Positions 28,614-38,178 of a stretch of DNA of 54,389 nucleotides are shown here, one piece after another. Made by a program: the position numbers and the translations under genes. Under the pieces are notes generated by a model. The model saw only the letters and a program-made list of their open reading frames with translations. It was not told where the DNA came from and ran no database searches. The stretch's first letter is position 1; each line of letters begins with the position of its first letter. This stretch comes from a bacterium. GTDB lineage: Bacteria > Hinthialibacterota > Hinthialibacteria > Hinthialibacterales > Hinthialibacteraceae. The stretch spans positions 1 to 54,389 of the forward strand of contig WGLV01000020.1 in NCBI GenBank assembly GCA_016125385.1, given 5' to 3'.

Positions 28614-29450
28614 ATGGGACGCTATTTTGCTCGTATGATTGCGCCACCGATCATCGTTCTTTTCGCCCTGTTGGGTTCAATCGCCGCCTTCGCACAGGAC
28701 CAGCCCACCGCCACGCCCGCCTGGTTCAGCGGGTTTGAAAAAGGGTTTCCCGGCGAGTTTTTGAATTACGACAACGGGTCGTACACGAAAACCGGCGTCT
28801 CCAACGCGGGGAAGTATGAAGCATGGACGATTCAAAGCGATTTCGTTTTCAGCGGGAGCCACGCCTACAAAGGCTGGCTGTCCGGCGCCAACGACGCCTC
28901 CACGCTGCACCGCGCCTACCCGGTGCTGCATTCCGAGATTCCCTCGCCGCTGGTGAACTCGTTTATGGTGTATCTGGACGTGGACTACGCCAAACTGGGA
29001 GGAAATTGGATGCACCTCGCCACGTGGGGCAACAACCCCGACTGGGAAGTGCATACGCTGTCGGTGCGCAACCGCAAACTGGAGATGGCTCATCTGGACT
29101 GGAAGTACATCGGCCCCAGACCGCAACCCGATTTTCCCCTGCGGCAATGGGTGAGGATCACCGCGTACATCTGGTATCCGCCCGAGGGCGATGGAACGGT
29201 TTTTATCTGGCAGGACGGCGTCCCCATGTTGAGCGGGACCTATACGGCCCGGCAGGGGAAAAACCTGATGCGGTCGCACTGGGGGATGTACGCGCCGGCG
29301 GGAGTCGCCTCGGGAACGCACTATAACGACGACATTGAGATATGGACTCTCTCCGGACCGTGGGCGGATTTCAGCATGGAGCCGCCGTCGCCTTACGCCC
29401 GGGCGTCCGTGGAACACACAAAGGTTTTTGAAAAGCCACAGGGCAACTAG
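28614..29450 (+). CDS. Secreted jelly-roll-like protein
   Basis: The 278-residue protein has a signal peptide ending near AFA-Q (residues 1-28). The body reads as a beta-sandwich: FVFSGSHAYKGWLSG, SFMVYLDVDY, WMHLATWGNNPDWEVHTLSV, WVRITAYIWY and VFIWQDGVPML, the pattern of concanavalin-A-like or polysaccharide-lyase jelly rolls. Catalytic residues cannot be assigned, so carbohydrate binding or cleavage is only inferred. AAAGGA lies before the ATG. Its TAG overlaps the stop of the convergent PPC-like protein. Confidence 0.72.
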   Translation: MGRYFARMIAPPIIVLFALLGSIAAFAQDQPTATPAWFSGFEKGFPGEFLNYDNGSYTKTGVSNAGKYEAWTIQSDFVFSGSHAYKGWLSGANDASTLHRAYPVLHSEIPSPLVNSFMVYLDVDYAKLGGNWMHLATWGNNPDWEVHTLSVRNRKLEMAHLDWKYIGPRPQPDFPLRQWVRITAYIWYPPEGDGTVFIWQDGVPMLSGTYTARQGKNLMRSHWGMYAPAGVASGTHYNDDIEIWTLSGPWADFSMEPPSPYARASVEHTKVFEKPQGN

Positions 29451-30661
29451 TACAAAATCCAGTCTCTCATATTCGACTGCGACGCCTCTATCTGGAACTG
29501 GCAGGTTCGGCCGACTCGCGCACCACGCCCCATGACGTGGAACAGGTAGGTTCCCGCGTTCAAATGGGTTTCGCGAACGCTGAACATTGGCAAGTTCGTT
29601 TCCGTGCCGAAGACGGCGTTGGCGGGGTCGGCGGCGGGCGAAACCTGATACTGCAGAGCATACCCGGCGGGTTCATACGACATGCGGATGGTGACGTCTC
29701 CATCCGGGACGGTAAACAGACACCAATCGCTATCGTCCGGCGTATTGTCGGGACGGATGTGACTGACGTGAATCGTATGGGTGGCGTTAAGCGTGATTGA
29801 CGAAGCCGACGCGGCGTCATCGTTCGGTTCCCGGTCCACTTCGGAGTCAGGAGCGGGGAGGTGTTCGAGCATCAGGTCATAGGTTCGCCCCGTTCGCTGT
29901 CCCCTTCCATTTACCTGAAGAAAGTAGCCGCCCGGAGCCAGCCACGTTTCACGAACCGTCGAGGCGGGGAGGTTGGTTTCCGTGCCAAGAATGGCATAAG
30001 ACAATTCATCCTCGCCGAAGAGGTTGTACTGAAACGCAAAACCTCCGGGGTCCTGCGACACATGGACGCGCAACTGGCCATCGCTCGGGACGGTGAAGGC
30101 GTACCAGTCAACATCATCCGGCGTGTTATCGGTTCGGACGTGGCTGATATGCCCCGTATGAGTGGCGTTGAGGGTAATCGCAGACGCCGTCTCGATCACG
30201 TCGTTGGGTTCCACGTCGAGATCGACGGGCGGCGCGGGAGTATGTTCAAAGAACAGGTTGTAGGTTCGCGCGCCGCGTACGCCGCGCCCGTTAATCTGAA
30301 AATAATAGACGCCCGCGGCCAGCCAAAGCTCGCGCGCGGACGAATCGGGCAGGTTGGTTTCGGTTCTCATAATGTTGTGGTTCAAATCATCCGAACCGAA
30401 AAGGCTGTACTGAAATGATGAACCAGCTGGAGCATATGCGAGCTGGATGCGCACCCGGCCGTCGGCGGGCAGGGTGAAGACATACCAGTCGAGATCATCG
30501 ACGGTGTTATCAGCGGCGACCTGGCTGATGGTTCCGATAATCTCCGTATTGACCTCGACGGTATTGGCCGAGGCGAGATCATCGTTGGGTTCCGCGTCCG
30601 GTTGAGAGAGGGCGGGCAGGACAGTGAACAGGGCGAGCGCAATCGGGATCAGGGTTCGCAT
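29447..30661 (-). CDS. Secreted protein of three PPC-like repeats
   Basis: The 404-residue protein has a signal peptide (about 1-20) and three repeats of about 120 residues. Each begins with a DxEPNDxxxSA motif, then a DDxDWYxFT strand, a tyrosine/proline-rich turn, ETNLP, and ends GRGxRxGRTYxLxxE. This is the pre-peptidase C-terminal beta-sandwich, usually a carbohydrate-binding or folding module attached to an enzyme; here no enzyme domain is present. The repeats are similar enough to suggest recent duplication. The stop overlaps that of the convergent gene in a shared CTAG. Confidence 0.82.
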   Translation of the reverse strand: MRTLIPIALALFTVLPALSQPDAEPNDDLASANTVEVNTEIIGTISQVAADNTVDDLDWYVFTLPADGRVRIQLAYAPAGSSFQYSLFGSDDLNHNIMRTETNLPDSSARELWLAAGVYYFQINGRGVRGARTYNLFFEHTPAPPVDLDVEPNDVIETASAITLNATHTGHISHVRTDNTPDDVDWYAFTVPSDGQLRVHVSQDPGGFAFQYNLFGEDELSYAILGTETNLPASTVRETWLAPGGYFLQVNGRGQRTGRTYDLMLEHLPAPDSEVDREPNDDAASASSITLNATHTIHVSHIRPDNTPDDSDWCLFTVPDGDVTIRMSYEPAGYALQYQVSPAADPANAVFGTETNLPMFSVRETHLNAGTYLFHVMGRGARVGRTCQFQIEASQSNMRDWILY

Positions 30662-31158
30662 GTCACGGTAACCTTATCGTTGGATTTTTACATTCCCATC
30701 GATGCGGTCGTTCCTGAAGAAGTGAAATCTACACAAAGAATAGCACATTCGGGCGAGAAAATGCAATAAAAATTTTCACATAAGCTAAAATATTTAACGA
30801 GAGACGGCGGCGGGACAACCCCCTCCCTGACCTCCCCCAAACTTTGGGGGAGGAGTCAAACGCGGCTCGATTTCGACGTGAGGGCGGGTTTGAAACTCGC
30901 CCCCACACTCGTCCAATCGCAGGCGTTTTTGTTAGATCACGAAAATACATGAAGGGCACGAAGAACGGGATGTTTTGTTCGTTAACGATTGGTTGGTAAG
31001 ATTTGGCAGGCTGCTGGGGCACGTTGCAATGGCGCCCCTACATGGGAGCGGTTACGCTGAGCGGGATGATGGACGCGCAGCGCGGCGCCGCAGAAAAGCT
31101 GGCGAATTTTTTTATGCGGTGGGTTAAAAATGACTAGGCCTGCACGGCTAACTGCCAA
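30662..31158. other. Gene-free gap with a long palindrome
   Basis: No credible gene is seen. The stretch 30817-30904 belongs to a repeat family also present at 38179-38592. It contains a near-perfect palindrome (30831-30853: CCTCCCCCAAA, a central C, TTTGGGGGAGG). The rest has no clear feature. Confidence 0.6.
30817..30904. repeat. CCTCCCCC-palindrome repeat, single copy
   Basis: The start (CAACCCCCTCCCT then ACCTCCCCCA) matches 38179-38200 and the end (GGCTCGATTTCGACG through AACTCGCCCC) matches 38552-38592 with a few changes. The copy therefore looks like a full unit lacking the internal 108-bp tandem block. Confidence 0.8.
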
Positions 31159-32910
31159 TCAATCCTCCTCCGGGAATTGGAGCCAGGTTTCGACGAGGAC
31201 GGGGCGTTCCTGAGCGTTGAGGACGTAGTCGCGGACATAGGGCTGGATCATGCTGTAACGGCGAGTGAAATAAATAAACAGCCAGGGCGCGTCGTCCCAG
31301 GCGATCTGTTCGGCCTGCTGATAGAGTTTCTCGCGGCGAGCGGGGTTCCCTTCCCGCCCCGCTTCTTCGAAGAGGCGGTCGTACTCAGGGTTGGCGTAGC
31401 GCGCGTAGTTGGTCCCCTTCGGAGTGAAATTCTTTCCCCACAGGCAGGCGAGAAAGTTTTCAGGATCGGGATAGTCGGCGATCCAGCCGAGACGGAAGAA
31501 GCTCGACTTGCCCTCGTCGACATTGTCGAGATGCTGCGCCCATTCAACAATGCGCAGGCGCAGCGTGACGCCGCTGTCGGCCAACTGGTCCTGAATGGCT
31601 TCGGCGATCACCTCGTTGGTGGTTCCACCGCTGTTGAGATCGAGGGTGAGTTCGCCAAGCCCCTCGCCGCCCGGGTAGCCCGCCTCGGCAAGCAGCGCCT
31701 TCGCCTTGTCGGGGTGGTAGCCGTAGCCCTCGGTGACGCTCTGGTAATGAGGCATGGTGCGCGGGACGATCGAGCGCGCGGGCGCGCCGGCGCCGAACAG
31801 CACGTAATCAATGATCGCCTGTCGGTCGATGGCGTAGTTGAACGCCTGACGCACGCGCTTGTCGTCATACGGCTTTTTGGTGACGTTGAAGCCGTAATAC
31901 TGCGAGACCATCAGTTCTTTATTCAATATCTGATATTTCTGGTATTCGGGCCGGACGTTGCCGTCTTCGTCCATCACGTTGAGCCAGAGGTCTTCAGGGA
32001 TGGAGTAAAGGCGGTCGAGGTTGCCTGAATCGAACTCGATGAACTCGATCTTGAAGTCGGGGATGAAGGTGAATCGGACTCCGTCGAGATAAGGCAGGCG
32101 GACGCCGTCGGCGTCGGTGCGCCAGTAATGGTCGTTGCGCACCATGAGAATCTCGCGGCCCGGCAGCCAGTGGACATAGCGGAAGGGGCCGGTTCCGACG
32201 GGATGCTGAAAGAAGTCTTCGCCGTAGTATTTGACCGCCTCGGGCGCGGTGATATAGCAGTAGGTCATCGCCAGACGCTGGATGAACGAGGTGAAGGGCG
32301 TGTGGAGGCGAATGCTGAAGGTGTAATCATCGGGAATCTCGAAGCCCTCGACGCGCTGCGCCTCTTTTTTGTGGAAGGCCTCGGCGCCGATGACGACGTC
32401 GAGAAAAACCCACGCGCCGGTCGACTGGGTGGTATCGTCAAGCAGACGGCTGAAAGAATAGTCGATATCGTGGGCGGTCAGTTCGCGGCCCTCGCCGCCG
32501 GGGAAGCAGGGGTCGTCGTGAAAGCGGACGCCCTTGCGGATGTGAAAGGTGTAGAGCAGGCCGTCATCAGAGATTTCATACGACTCGGCGAGACCGGGGA
32601 CGATTTCGAGATTGGGGTCGAGATTGACGAGGGCGTCGTAGATCTGGGTGCAGACGGCGGTGGCGGACGATTCGCCGGTGCGGACCGGGTCGAGGCTGCG
32701 CGGCTGGGCGGATTCATTGACGCGCATGAGGCCGCCCAGCGTCTTGCCGGAGGGGGTGACCTGACCGGCGCGCGTGCTGGCGCCCTCGGGCAGCTCGGTA
32801 AACGGGACGTGCGCGCCCCCGGCGTTGGAACCGCATGAAACCGCCAGAAGAAGCGCGGCCGGCAGCGCGGCGAGGAAGCAATACGCGGCGAGGCGTGATC
32901 GAGCCATCAT
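31159..32910 (-). CDS. Oligopeptide-type ABC transporter substrate-binding lipoprotein
   Basis: The 583-residue protein is a family 5 solute-binding protein (DppA/OppA type). It has a lipoprotein signal ending LLLAVSC, then the family phrase PRSLDPVRTGESSATAV, YEISDDGLLYTFHIRKGVRFHD, and the C-terminal segments VRQAFNYAIDRQAII and DPENFLACLWG. It would capture peptides or similar solutes outside the inner membrane and deliver them to a permease. No permease or ATPase is nearby, so the transporter partner is elsewhere. Its ATGATG start overlaps the stop of the helicase-associated gene upstream, implying translational coupling to DNA-repair-like genes, an unexpected pairing. Confidence 0.92.
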   Translation of the reverse strand: MMARSRLAAYCFLAALPAALLLAVSCGSNAGGAHVPFTELPEGASTRAGQVTPSGKTLGGLMRVNESAQPRSLDPVRTGESSATAVCTQIYDALVNLDPNLEIVPGLAESYEISDDGLLYTFHIRKGVRFHDDPCFPGGEGRELTAHDIDYSFSRLLDDTTQSTGAWVFLDVVIGAEAFHKKEAQRVEGFEIPDDYTFSIRLHTPFTSFIQRLAMTYCYITAPEAVKYYGEDFFQHPVGTGPFRYVHWLPGREILMVRNDHYWRTDADGVRLPYLDGVRFTFIPDFKIEFIEFDSGNLDRLYSIPEDLWLNVMDEDGNVRPEYQKYQILNKELMVSQYYGFNVTKKPYDDKRVRQAFNYAIDRQAIIDYVLFGAGAPARSIVPRTMPHYQSVTEGYGYHPDKAKALLAEAGYPGGEGLGELTLDLNSGGTTNEVIAEAIQDQLADSGVTLRLRIVEWAQHLDNVDEGKSSFFRLGWIADYPDPENFLACLWGKNFTPKGTNYARYANPEYDRLFEEAGREGNPARREKLYQQAEQIAWDDAPWLFIYFTRRYSMIQPYVRDYVLNAQERPVLVETWLQFPEED

Positions 32911-34454
32911 GTTTTCTTTCGCGAAGAATCGGTGAACACGTTGTCGTGCGAGGGTTCATACCCGCGCTCGCGGAACAGTTTGAACAGGCGGCGCGCTTCG
33001 CGTTCAGAGACGGCGAAACAGGCGCCGGATATGCGTTCCTCCAGGGCGCCGTTGGCGTCGGGGAGGTGGGTGATCTCTTCGGCGAGTTCTGGGCCGTCGC
33101 ACTCGACCAGCACCACGCGGCGGAAGCGGATGCGCCCGTAGCGCGCGCCCCACTCTTCGAGACTGAAGCGCACCAGATCGGGCACGCGGCCGCCGCTGAG
33201 TTCATCGAGAAAGGCGAGGACGGCGTCGAGCGTCCAGCCGCGGCGCATCGATTTGAGCAGGGCTCCCTGCGAGAGGTGATATTCGGTCATGACGTCGCGG
33301 CGGCGGAATTCGGCGATCTGGTCGAGCCGCCAGAGCAGGTCGTAACTCGCGCCGGGCGGGGCCAGCAACTCGAAATTGGGCTGGATCATGGCGGGCGCGG
33401 CGGGCTCAGGCTCGATGAAGACGGTCTCTTCAAGCGACAGCCAGCGGCGGCCCCATCCGGTCAGCGCGGCCAGCGCGGGGCGTTCGCGGTCATCAAGCGA
33501 AATGACGCCGGCGGCGTCGAGCCAGCGCAGGCGCTCGATCAAGGCTTCACGCGGCACGGGGTCGCTTTCTTCCGGCCAGGCGTTGAGCTCCAACTCGGCG
33601 AGCAGATCGTCCACGGCGTAGAGTTCGCCGGAAGCGGGCGGGTTTTCGCCTTCCACCGAGGCGAACAGCGCGAGCAGGCGCTGCATCTCACGGCTTCGCG
33701 ACACGCGCGACGACACAATGAAACGGATCAGCTCGCGGCGGTTTTCGTATTCTCCATGACCGAGCCAGCGGGCGGCTTCATCGGTCAGTTCCAGCTCGCT
33801 TTCTTCGACGCGGGCCAGCCCGGCGTGGACGACGAAATCGAGCGCGAACTGGAAGCGGCTCTCCGAGGCGAGGCCCTCGCCGATGCGCTGAGTCCACAGT
33901 TCGAAGATGCGTTTGTGAAGGGCGCCTTTCTGGGTCTGGCGGACGCGGACGTGCAACAGCACGCAGAGCAGATGAAAGACCGCTTCGAGCGCGATGTGGC
34001 GCTGCGGCGGCATCGGGCTGGCCGGGCCGGGACGCGGCGTCAGCGCTTTGAACTGGCCGCGAAACACGTCAAGTAATGACTTGCGCAGCTCATGCGGCAG
34101 AATCACGCGGCCATTACGGCGGAAGTCGTCGGGGAAAATGAGGCCCAGCGCGGCGATCTCTTCAACGGCGCCGGGCAGGTGTTCAGGCTCGACCCACGGC
34201 GCGGCCAGATCGGCGCCAAGCTCAATGGTTTCGTGTTCGGGCGGAGTGAAGAATACGAGCGCGCGCAACAGGCCGCGATGAGAATGAGGCAGCTCGGCGG
34301 TCAGTTCGGCGAGGAACTCCACGTCGCGATAACGCGCGCCGATGGATTGCAGCAGGTTGCGTTTGGAGGGCGAATAGACGCCCACGCCGAATGAATCGGC
34401 GATGCGCTGAAGGCGCTCGTGCGGGATATGAGTCAGCATCTGGTACAGGTTCAT
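32907..34454 (-). CDS. Helicase-associated protein with XPB/Ssl2-like C-terminal domain
   Basis: The 515-residue protein is not itself a helicase; no Walker motifs are seen. Residues about 365-440 (IQPNFELLAPPGASYDLLWR, then EYHLSQGALLKSMRRGW) resemble the Helicase_C_3 / XPB-Ssl2-like domain that accompanies bacterial XPB. The N-terminal half is helical. The gene lies 12 bases downstream of the XPB-type helicase, and such neighbour pairs are known in actinobacteria. Probably a regulatory or DNA-binding partner of the helicase. It ends in the start of the lipoprotein gene. Confidence 0.82.
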   Translation of the reverse strand: MNLYQMLTHIPHERLQRIADSFGVGVYSPSKRNLLQSIGARYRDVEFLAELTAELPHSHRGLLRALVFFTPPEHETIELGADLAAPWVEPEHLPGAVEEIAALGLIFPDDFRRNGRVILPHELRKSLLDVFRGQFKALTPRPGPASPMPPQRHIALEAVFHLLCVLLHVRVRQTQKGALHKRIFELWTQRIGEGLASESRFQFALDFVVHAGLARVEESELELTDEAARWLGHGEYENRRELIRFIVSSRVSRSREMQRLLALFASVEGENPPASGELYAVDDLLAELELNAWPEESDPVPREALIERLRWLDAAGVISLDDRERPALAALTGWGRRWLSLEETVFIEPEPAAPAMIQPNFELLAPPGASYDLLWRLDQIAEFRRRDVMTEYHLSQGALLKSMRRGWTLDAVLAFLDELSGGRVPDLVRFSLEEWGARYGRIRFRRVVLVECDGPELAEEITHLPDANGALEERISGACFAVSEREARRLFKLFRERGYEPSHDNVFTDSSRKKT

Positions 34455-34466
34455 GGATGCGCTCGA

Positions 34467-36167
34467 TCATCCCCCCGATGGAATGGTTAACGCGGCGGCG
34501 CCGTCGATGTTGCGAATGTTGTACTGATAGCCCTGTTCGGCGAGAAAGCGCTGGCGCTTCTGGGCGAACTCGCCCTCGGAGCTGTCGCGGGTGACGATGG
34601 TATAAAAGTGAGCGACGGCGTTTTCCGCCTTGGGGCGCAGGATGCGGCCCAGCCGTTGCGCTTCTTCCTGACGCGAGCCGAACGAGCCTGAAATCTGAAT
34701 CGCGACGTTGGCCTCGGGCAGGTCGACGGCGAAGTTGGCGACCTTGGAAACCACCAGGTGCTTGATCTCGCCGTCACGGAAGCGTTTGAACAGATCGACG
34801 CGTTCGGCGTTGGGCGTCGAGCCGGTCAGCATGGGCAGATTGAACGCGCTGGCGACCACCCGCAGCTGGCGCAGGTACTGGCCGATGATGAGAACGCGGT
34901 CGTTTTGATGCGTTTTGAGCAGTTCATCGAGCACATCCATCTTCATCGGGTTTTCAGAGGCGATGCGATACTGGGCGCGCGGGGGCGACATGACGTACTC
35001 GCGGCGCTGTTCCATCGGCAGCGGGACGCGCAGTTCATGGCACTGGGCCGAGGCGATCCAGCCCTCTTTTTCAAGCACCTTCCAGGGAATATCGAAACAC
35101 TTGGGGCCGATCAGGCTGAAGACGTCGCTTTCGAGGCCGTCTTCACGCACCAGGGTGGCGGTGAGGCCAAGACGGCGGCGCGCCTGAATGTCGGCGGTGA
35201 TGCGAAAGATGGGCGCGGGCAGAAGATGGACCTCGTCATAGATGATCAGGCCCCAGTCCTGCGCCTCGAACAGCTTGAGATGGGGGTATTCATCGCTTTT
35301 CTTTTTTCGATAGGTCAGAATCTGATAGGTGGCGATGGTGACCGGCCCGATGTTTTTTTCTTCGCCGCTGTATTCACACACTTCGGCATCGGTCAGGGTG
35401 GTTTTTTCGAGAATTTCGCGGCGCCACTGGCGCAGAGCGACCACGTTCGTCACCAGAATGAGGGTGCGTTTTTTGAGCCGCGCCATGACGCCGAGACCGA
35501 TGACGGTTTTGCCCGCTCCGCAGGGCAACACGATGGCGCCGCTGCCGCCCGCCGCGCTGCCGTCGCGGTGAAACGCGGAGACGGCCGCGCTCTGGTAATC
35601 GCGCAGGGCGAAGGATTTTCCATTAGCGAGCCGGCCGGAGAGATGTACGTCGAGCTCTTCGCCTTCGACGTATCCGGCGAGGTCGCGCACGGGAAAGCCG
35701 ATTTTGATGAGTTCCTGCTTGAGATGACCGCGATAAGCGCCGCCGATCAGGATGGTGTTGGGATCGATGCGCTCTTCGACGAACGCCTGGGTTCGCTTGT
35801 GGCGGCTGATTTCTTCGATGAGATAGGCGTCCTGACCGCGCAACAGAAGGCGGCCGCCGTCGCGCTCGAGCGTCAGGCGCCCGTAGCGGTTCATGTATTC
35901 GGCGATATCGGTCTCGACGTTGCCGGGGATGGGATAGCGCGAGAAGCGGCGCAGGGTTTCAAGCACGGTCTCGGACTTCATGCCCGCGCTGGCCGCGTTC
36001 CACAAAGACAGCGGCGTGATCTGATAGGTATGGATGTGTTCGGGACACTTGATCAGTTCAGCGAACGCGCCGAGGGCGTCGCGCGCCTCTTCAAACGCGG
36101 GCGACTCTACTTCAACAAAGACGGTGCGGTCGCTCTGAACGATAATCGGTTTATCAGCGGACGTCAT
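34467..36167 (-). CDS. XPB/Rad25-type DNA repair helicase
   Basis: The 566-residue protein is an SF2 helicase of the XPB type. It has an N-terminal domain (1-180), Walker A PCGAGKT (215-221), the DEVH box (311-314), and the XPB-specific RED motif (341-343 in ATLVREDG). The segment KKKSDEYPHLKLF (288-300) resembles the thumb region. The second RecA-like domain has the GSFGSRQEEAQRLGRILRPK arginine-finger region. XPB opens DNA 3'-5' in eukaryotic and archaeal repair; bacterial forms are less studied and may act in nucleotide excision repair. It starts the run helicase, helicase-associated protein, lipoprotein. Confidence 0.93.
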   Translation of the reverse strand: MTSADKPIIVQSDRTVFVEVESPAFEEARDALGAFAELIKCPEHIHTYQITPLSLWNAASAGMKSETVLETLRRFSRYPIPGNVETDIAEYMNRYGRLTLERDGGRLLLRGQDAYLIEEISRHKRTQAFVEERIDPNTILIGGAYRGHLKQELIKIGFPVRDLAGYVEGEELDVHLSGRLANGKSFALRDYQSAAVSAFHRDGSAAGGSGAIVLPCGAGKTVIGLGVMARLKKRTLILVTNVVALRQWRREILEKTTLTDAEVCEYSGEEKNIGPVTIATYQILTYRKKKSDEYPHLKLFEAQDWGLIIYDEVHLLPAPIFRITADIQARRRLGLTATLVREDGLESDVFSLIGPKCFDIPWKVLEKEGWIASAQCHELRVPLPMEQRREYVMSPPRAQYRIASENPMKMDVLDELLKTHQNDRVLIIGQYLRQLRVVASAFNLPMLTGSTPNAERVDLFKRFRDGEIKHLVVSKVANFAVDLPEANVAIQISGSFGSRQEEAQRLGRILRPKAENAVAHFYTIVTRDSSEGEFAQKRQRFLAEQGYQYNIRNIDGAAALTIPSGG

Positions 36168-36382
36168 ATTTTTCAGTACCAGAGTTTTTGTGTTAACGCA
36201 TCAGGGCGGAAAACCCGCGTCGCCGTGTTTTCCACCGGGAAACCCGGATATCGGGCTACGATTCTCCCGCCGGATTTCTCGAACAAACCACCTCGCGCGA
36301 ACCGGCGGAGGCGCGTAAAGGTGGAAACAAAGAGTATACATCCGATACGAGTTGAATGCGAGGCAAAGGCTGAAAATGGAAA

Positions 36383-36409
36383 GCCCCGCCCGGAGGTTCC
36401 GGACGGGGC
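36383..36409 (-). terminator. Hairpin terminator after pilC/gspF
   Basis: The arms GCCCCG-C-CCGGA and TCCGG-A-CGGGGC pair with one mismatch around a GGT loop. On the minus strand a T-rich stretch (TTTCCATTTTC) follows. This separates pilC from the helicase operon. Confidence 0.65.
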
Positions 36410-36436
36410 CGAGAGTGACGAACCTTGTTCGCGCGT

Positions 36437-37681
36437 CTACTTGATCTGGTTGGTGATGGTAAAGATCGGCAGATAGAGCGCGACGACGACGGTACCGATG
36501 ATGCCACCCAGCATGACGATGAGCAGCGGCTCGATCAGCTTGGCGAGGCCGTCGACGGCGTCGTCGACTTCGCGTTCATACGCTTCGGCGACCTTGATGA
36601 GCATCTTGTCGAGGGCGCCGGTTTCTTCACCGACCGCGATCATGTGAACCACCAGCGGCGGGAAGATGGAAAACGACTTCATCGGCTCGGAGACGGTGTC
36701 GCCATCGCGGATGGAGGCGTGAATATCGATCATGGCGCGCGAGATGACCTCGTTGCCGGAGGTGTCTTTAACGATCAGCAGCGTCTGCAGAATGGGGACG
36801 CCGGTGTCAAGCAGCGTTCCGAAGGTACGGGCGAAGCGGGCGATGGCCGACTTCTGTACGATGGTGCCGAAAATGGGCAGCCTGAGTTTGACGCGGTCGA
36901 GGATGTACCTGCCCGTGCTGAAACTGCCCATGAATTTGAAGAACATGATGGTCGCGATGATGAACATCAGCGGGTAGTACCAGTAAATGACAAGGCCGTC
37001 GCTGATATCGACCAGCAACTGGGTCAGGTAAGGCAACTCGCCGCCGAGACCTTCAAACATGGCCGCGAAGTTGGGGACGACCCAGATGAGGATGACCGCG
37101 ACGACGATCAGCGCAATGCTGATAACGACGGCGGGATACCACATGGCGCCCTTCACCTTGGAGCGCACCGCCTGGCTTTTTTCCTGAAAGAGGGCGAGAC
37201 GGTCGAGAACCTGTTCGAGCGCGCCGCCGATCTCACCCGCCTTGACCATGTTGACGTACAGGCGGTTGAAGATCTTGGGATATTTGGCCATCGCCTCGGA
37301 AAGCGAACTGCCGCCTTCGACCGATTCGGTGATGCCGATCAGGGCGTCTTTCAAGTTGCGGTCTTCGACCTGTTCGTGAAGAATCTGAAGACTGCGCAGC
37401 AACGGCAGACCCGCGCCGATCAGCGTGGCCAGCTGACGCGAGAAGGCGGACATGTGTTTGAGGCCGACCTTGCCGCGCGAAATGATCTTGCCCACGATGC
37501 GGACGATGGGCAGATCGCTCAGATCCATCTGGCCCACGCCCTGTTTGTGCTTGTTGATCTGGGTTACGTAATACCCCATGCTGCGCAAGCGTTCTACGAC
37601 AGCGTCTTCACCCGTGGCTTCAATATTGCCGCGGATCTCTTTCCCATTTTTATCCAGCGCTTTATACGAAAATGACGGCAT
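36437..37681 (-). CDS. pilC: PilC/GspF inner-membrane platform protein
   Basis: The 414-residue protein is the polytopic platform of type IV pili or type II secretion. It has two repeats of the T2SSF domain (about residues 70-193 and 273-395), the first beginning LKHMSAFSRQLATLIGAGLPLLRSL and the second KSAIARFARTFGTLLDTGVPIL. Three hydrophobic helices lie near 170-195, 215-245 and 375-400. The platform recruits the assembly ATPase. Neither the ATPase nor the secretin is in the window. The start at 37681 has GGAG at 7 bases; upstream codons to 37768 are not similar to the family. Confidence 0.93.
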   Translation of the reverse strand: MPSFSYKALDKNGKEIRGNIEATGEDAVVERLRSMGYYVTQINKHKQGVGQMDLSDLPIVRIVGKIISRGKVGLKHMSAFSRQLATLIGAGLPLLRSLQILHEQVEDRNLKDALIGITESVEGGSSLSEAMAKYPKIFNRLYVNMVKAGEIGGALEQVLDRLALFQEKSQAVRSKVKGAMWYPAVVISIALIVVAVILIWVVPNFAAMFEGLGGELPYLTQLLVDISDGLVIYWYYPLMFIIATIMFFKFMGSFSTGRYILDRVKLRLPIFGTIVQKSAIARFARTFGTLLDTGVPILQTLLIVKDTSGNEVISRAMIDIHASIRDGDTVSEPMKSFSIFPPLVVHMIAVGEETGALDKMLIKVAEAYEREVDDAVDGLAKLIEPLLIVMLGGIIGTVVVALYLPIFTITNQIK

Positions 37682-37853
37682 GCTCGATCTCCATCGGATA
37701 CGGTCCGATGCATATGGAATGGATAGCCTGCAACGTATCAACCTATCATGGATGGAAGGGATCGGCAATCCGGACGCACGCCCGGCCCTAAGCCCATCTC
37801 TCCCTACCCGTAAGGATATCGAATCGCTTCCGCCCCGTCAACCGAATTCCCTG

Positions 37854-38094
37854 CCGGACAGTGTCCGGGGCCCAGCATTGGGGTGGTAAGAATTTAGCGC
37901 GCTCGTTGGCGCTGAGGCAAGCGGGATCAAGCAATGTTTCCTCCCCCAAGTTTTCCAAGGAGATAGAAAGGAGGTCTGCCAGCGTCAGGGCCCAGTATTC
38001 GGGTTGTATGAATTGAGCGCGCTCGTTGGCGCTGGACAGTGTCCGGCCCCGAGTATTGGGGTTGTACGAATTTAGCGCTCCCGTTGGTCGCTGA
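37854..38094. repeat. Hairpin repeat family 1, three copies
   Basis: Three related units. Two carry a CCGGAC-AGT-GTCCGG-type hairpin, and all have a CCCAGTATT-GGG-type hairpin and an AGCGC...GCGCT-type hairpin. Copies begin near 37854, 37988 and 38035. The same family with different stem bases recurs at 49323-49765. The copies lie in a gene-free stretch between pilC and an AT-rich gene. Confidence 0.85.
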
Positions 38095-38178
38095 GGGGCA
38101 CAAGATTGAGCAGCGGGATCGGCGTTGAGGGGAATGTACAGGCGGACGGAATGACGAATACAACGGCGGCACCGAGGC

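Noticed and set aside
34758-36476. Plus-strand open frame of 572 codons opposite the XPB helicase
   Set aside because: It is antisense to a protein with complete XPB motifs; its translation is low-complexity and has no ribosome binding site or family similarity.
32835-37675. Long plus-strand frames near 32835-34076 and 36425-37675
   Set aside because: They lie opposite the helicase-associated protein and PilC, which have recognisable domains; the frames show no motif.
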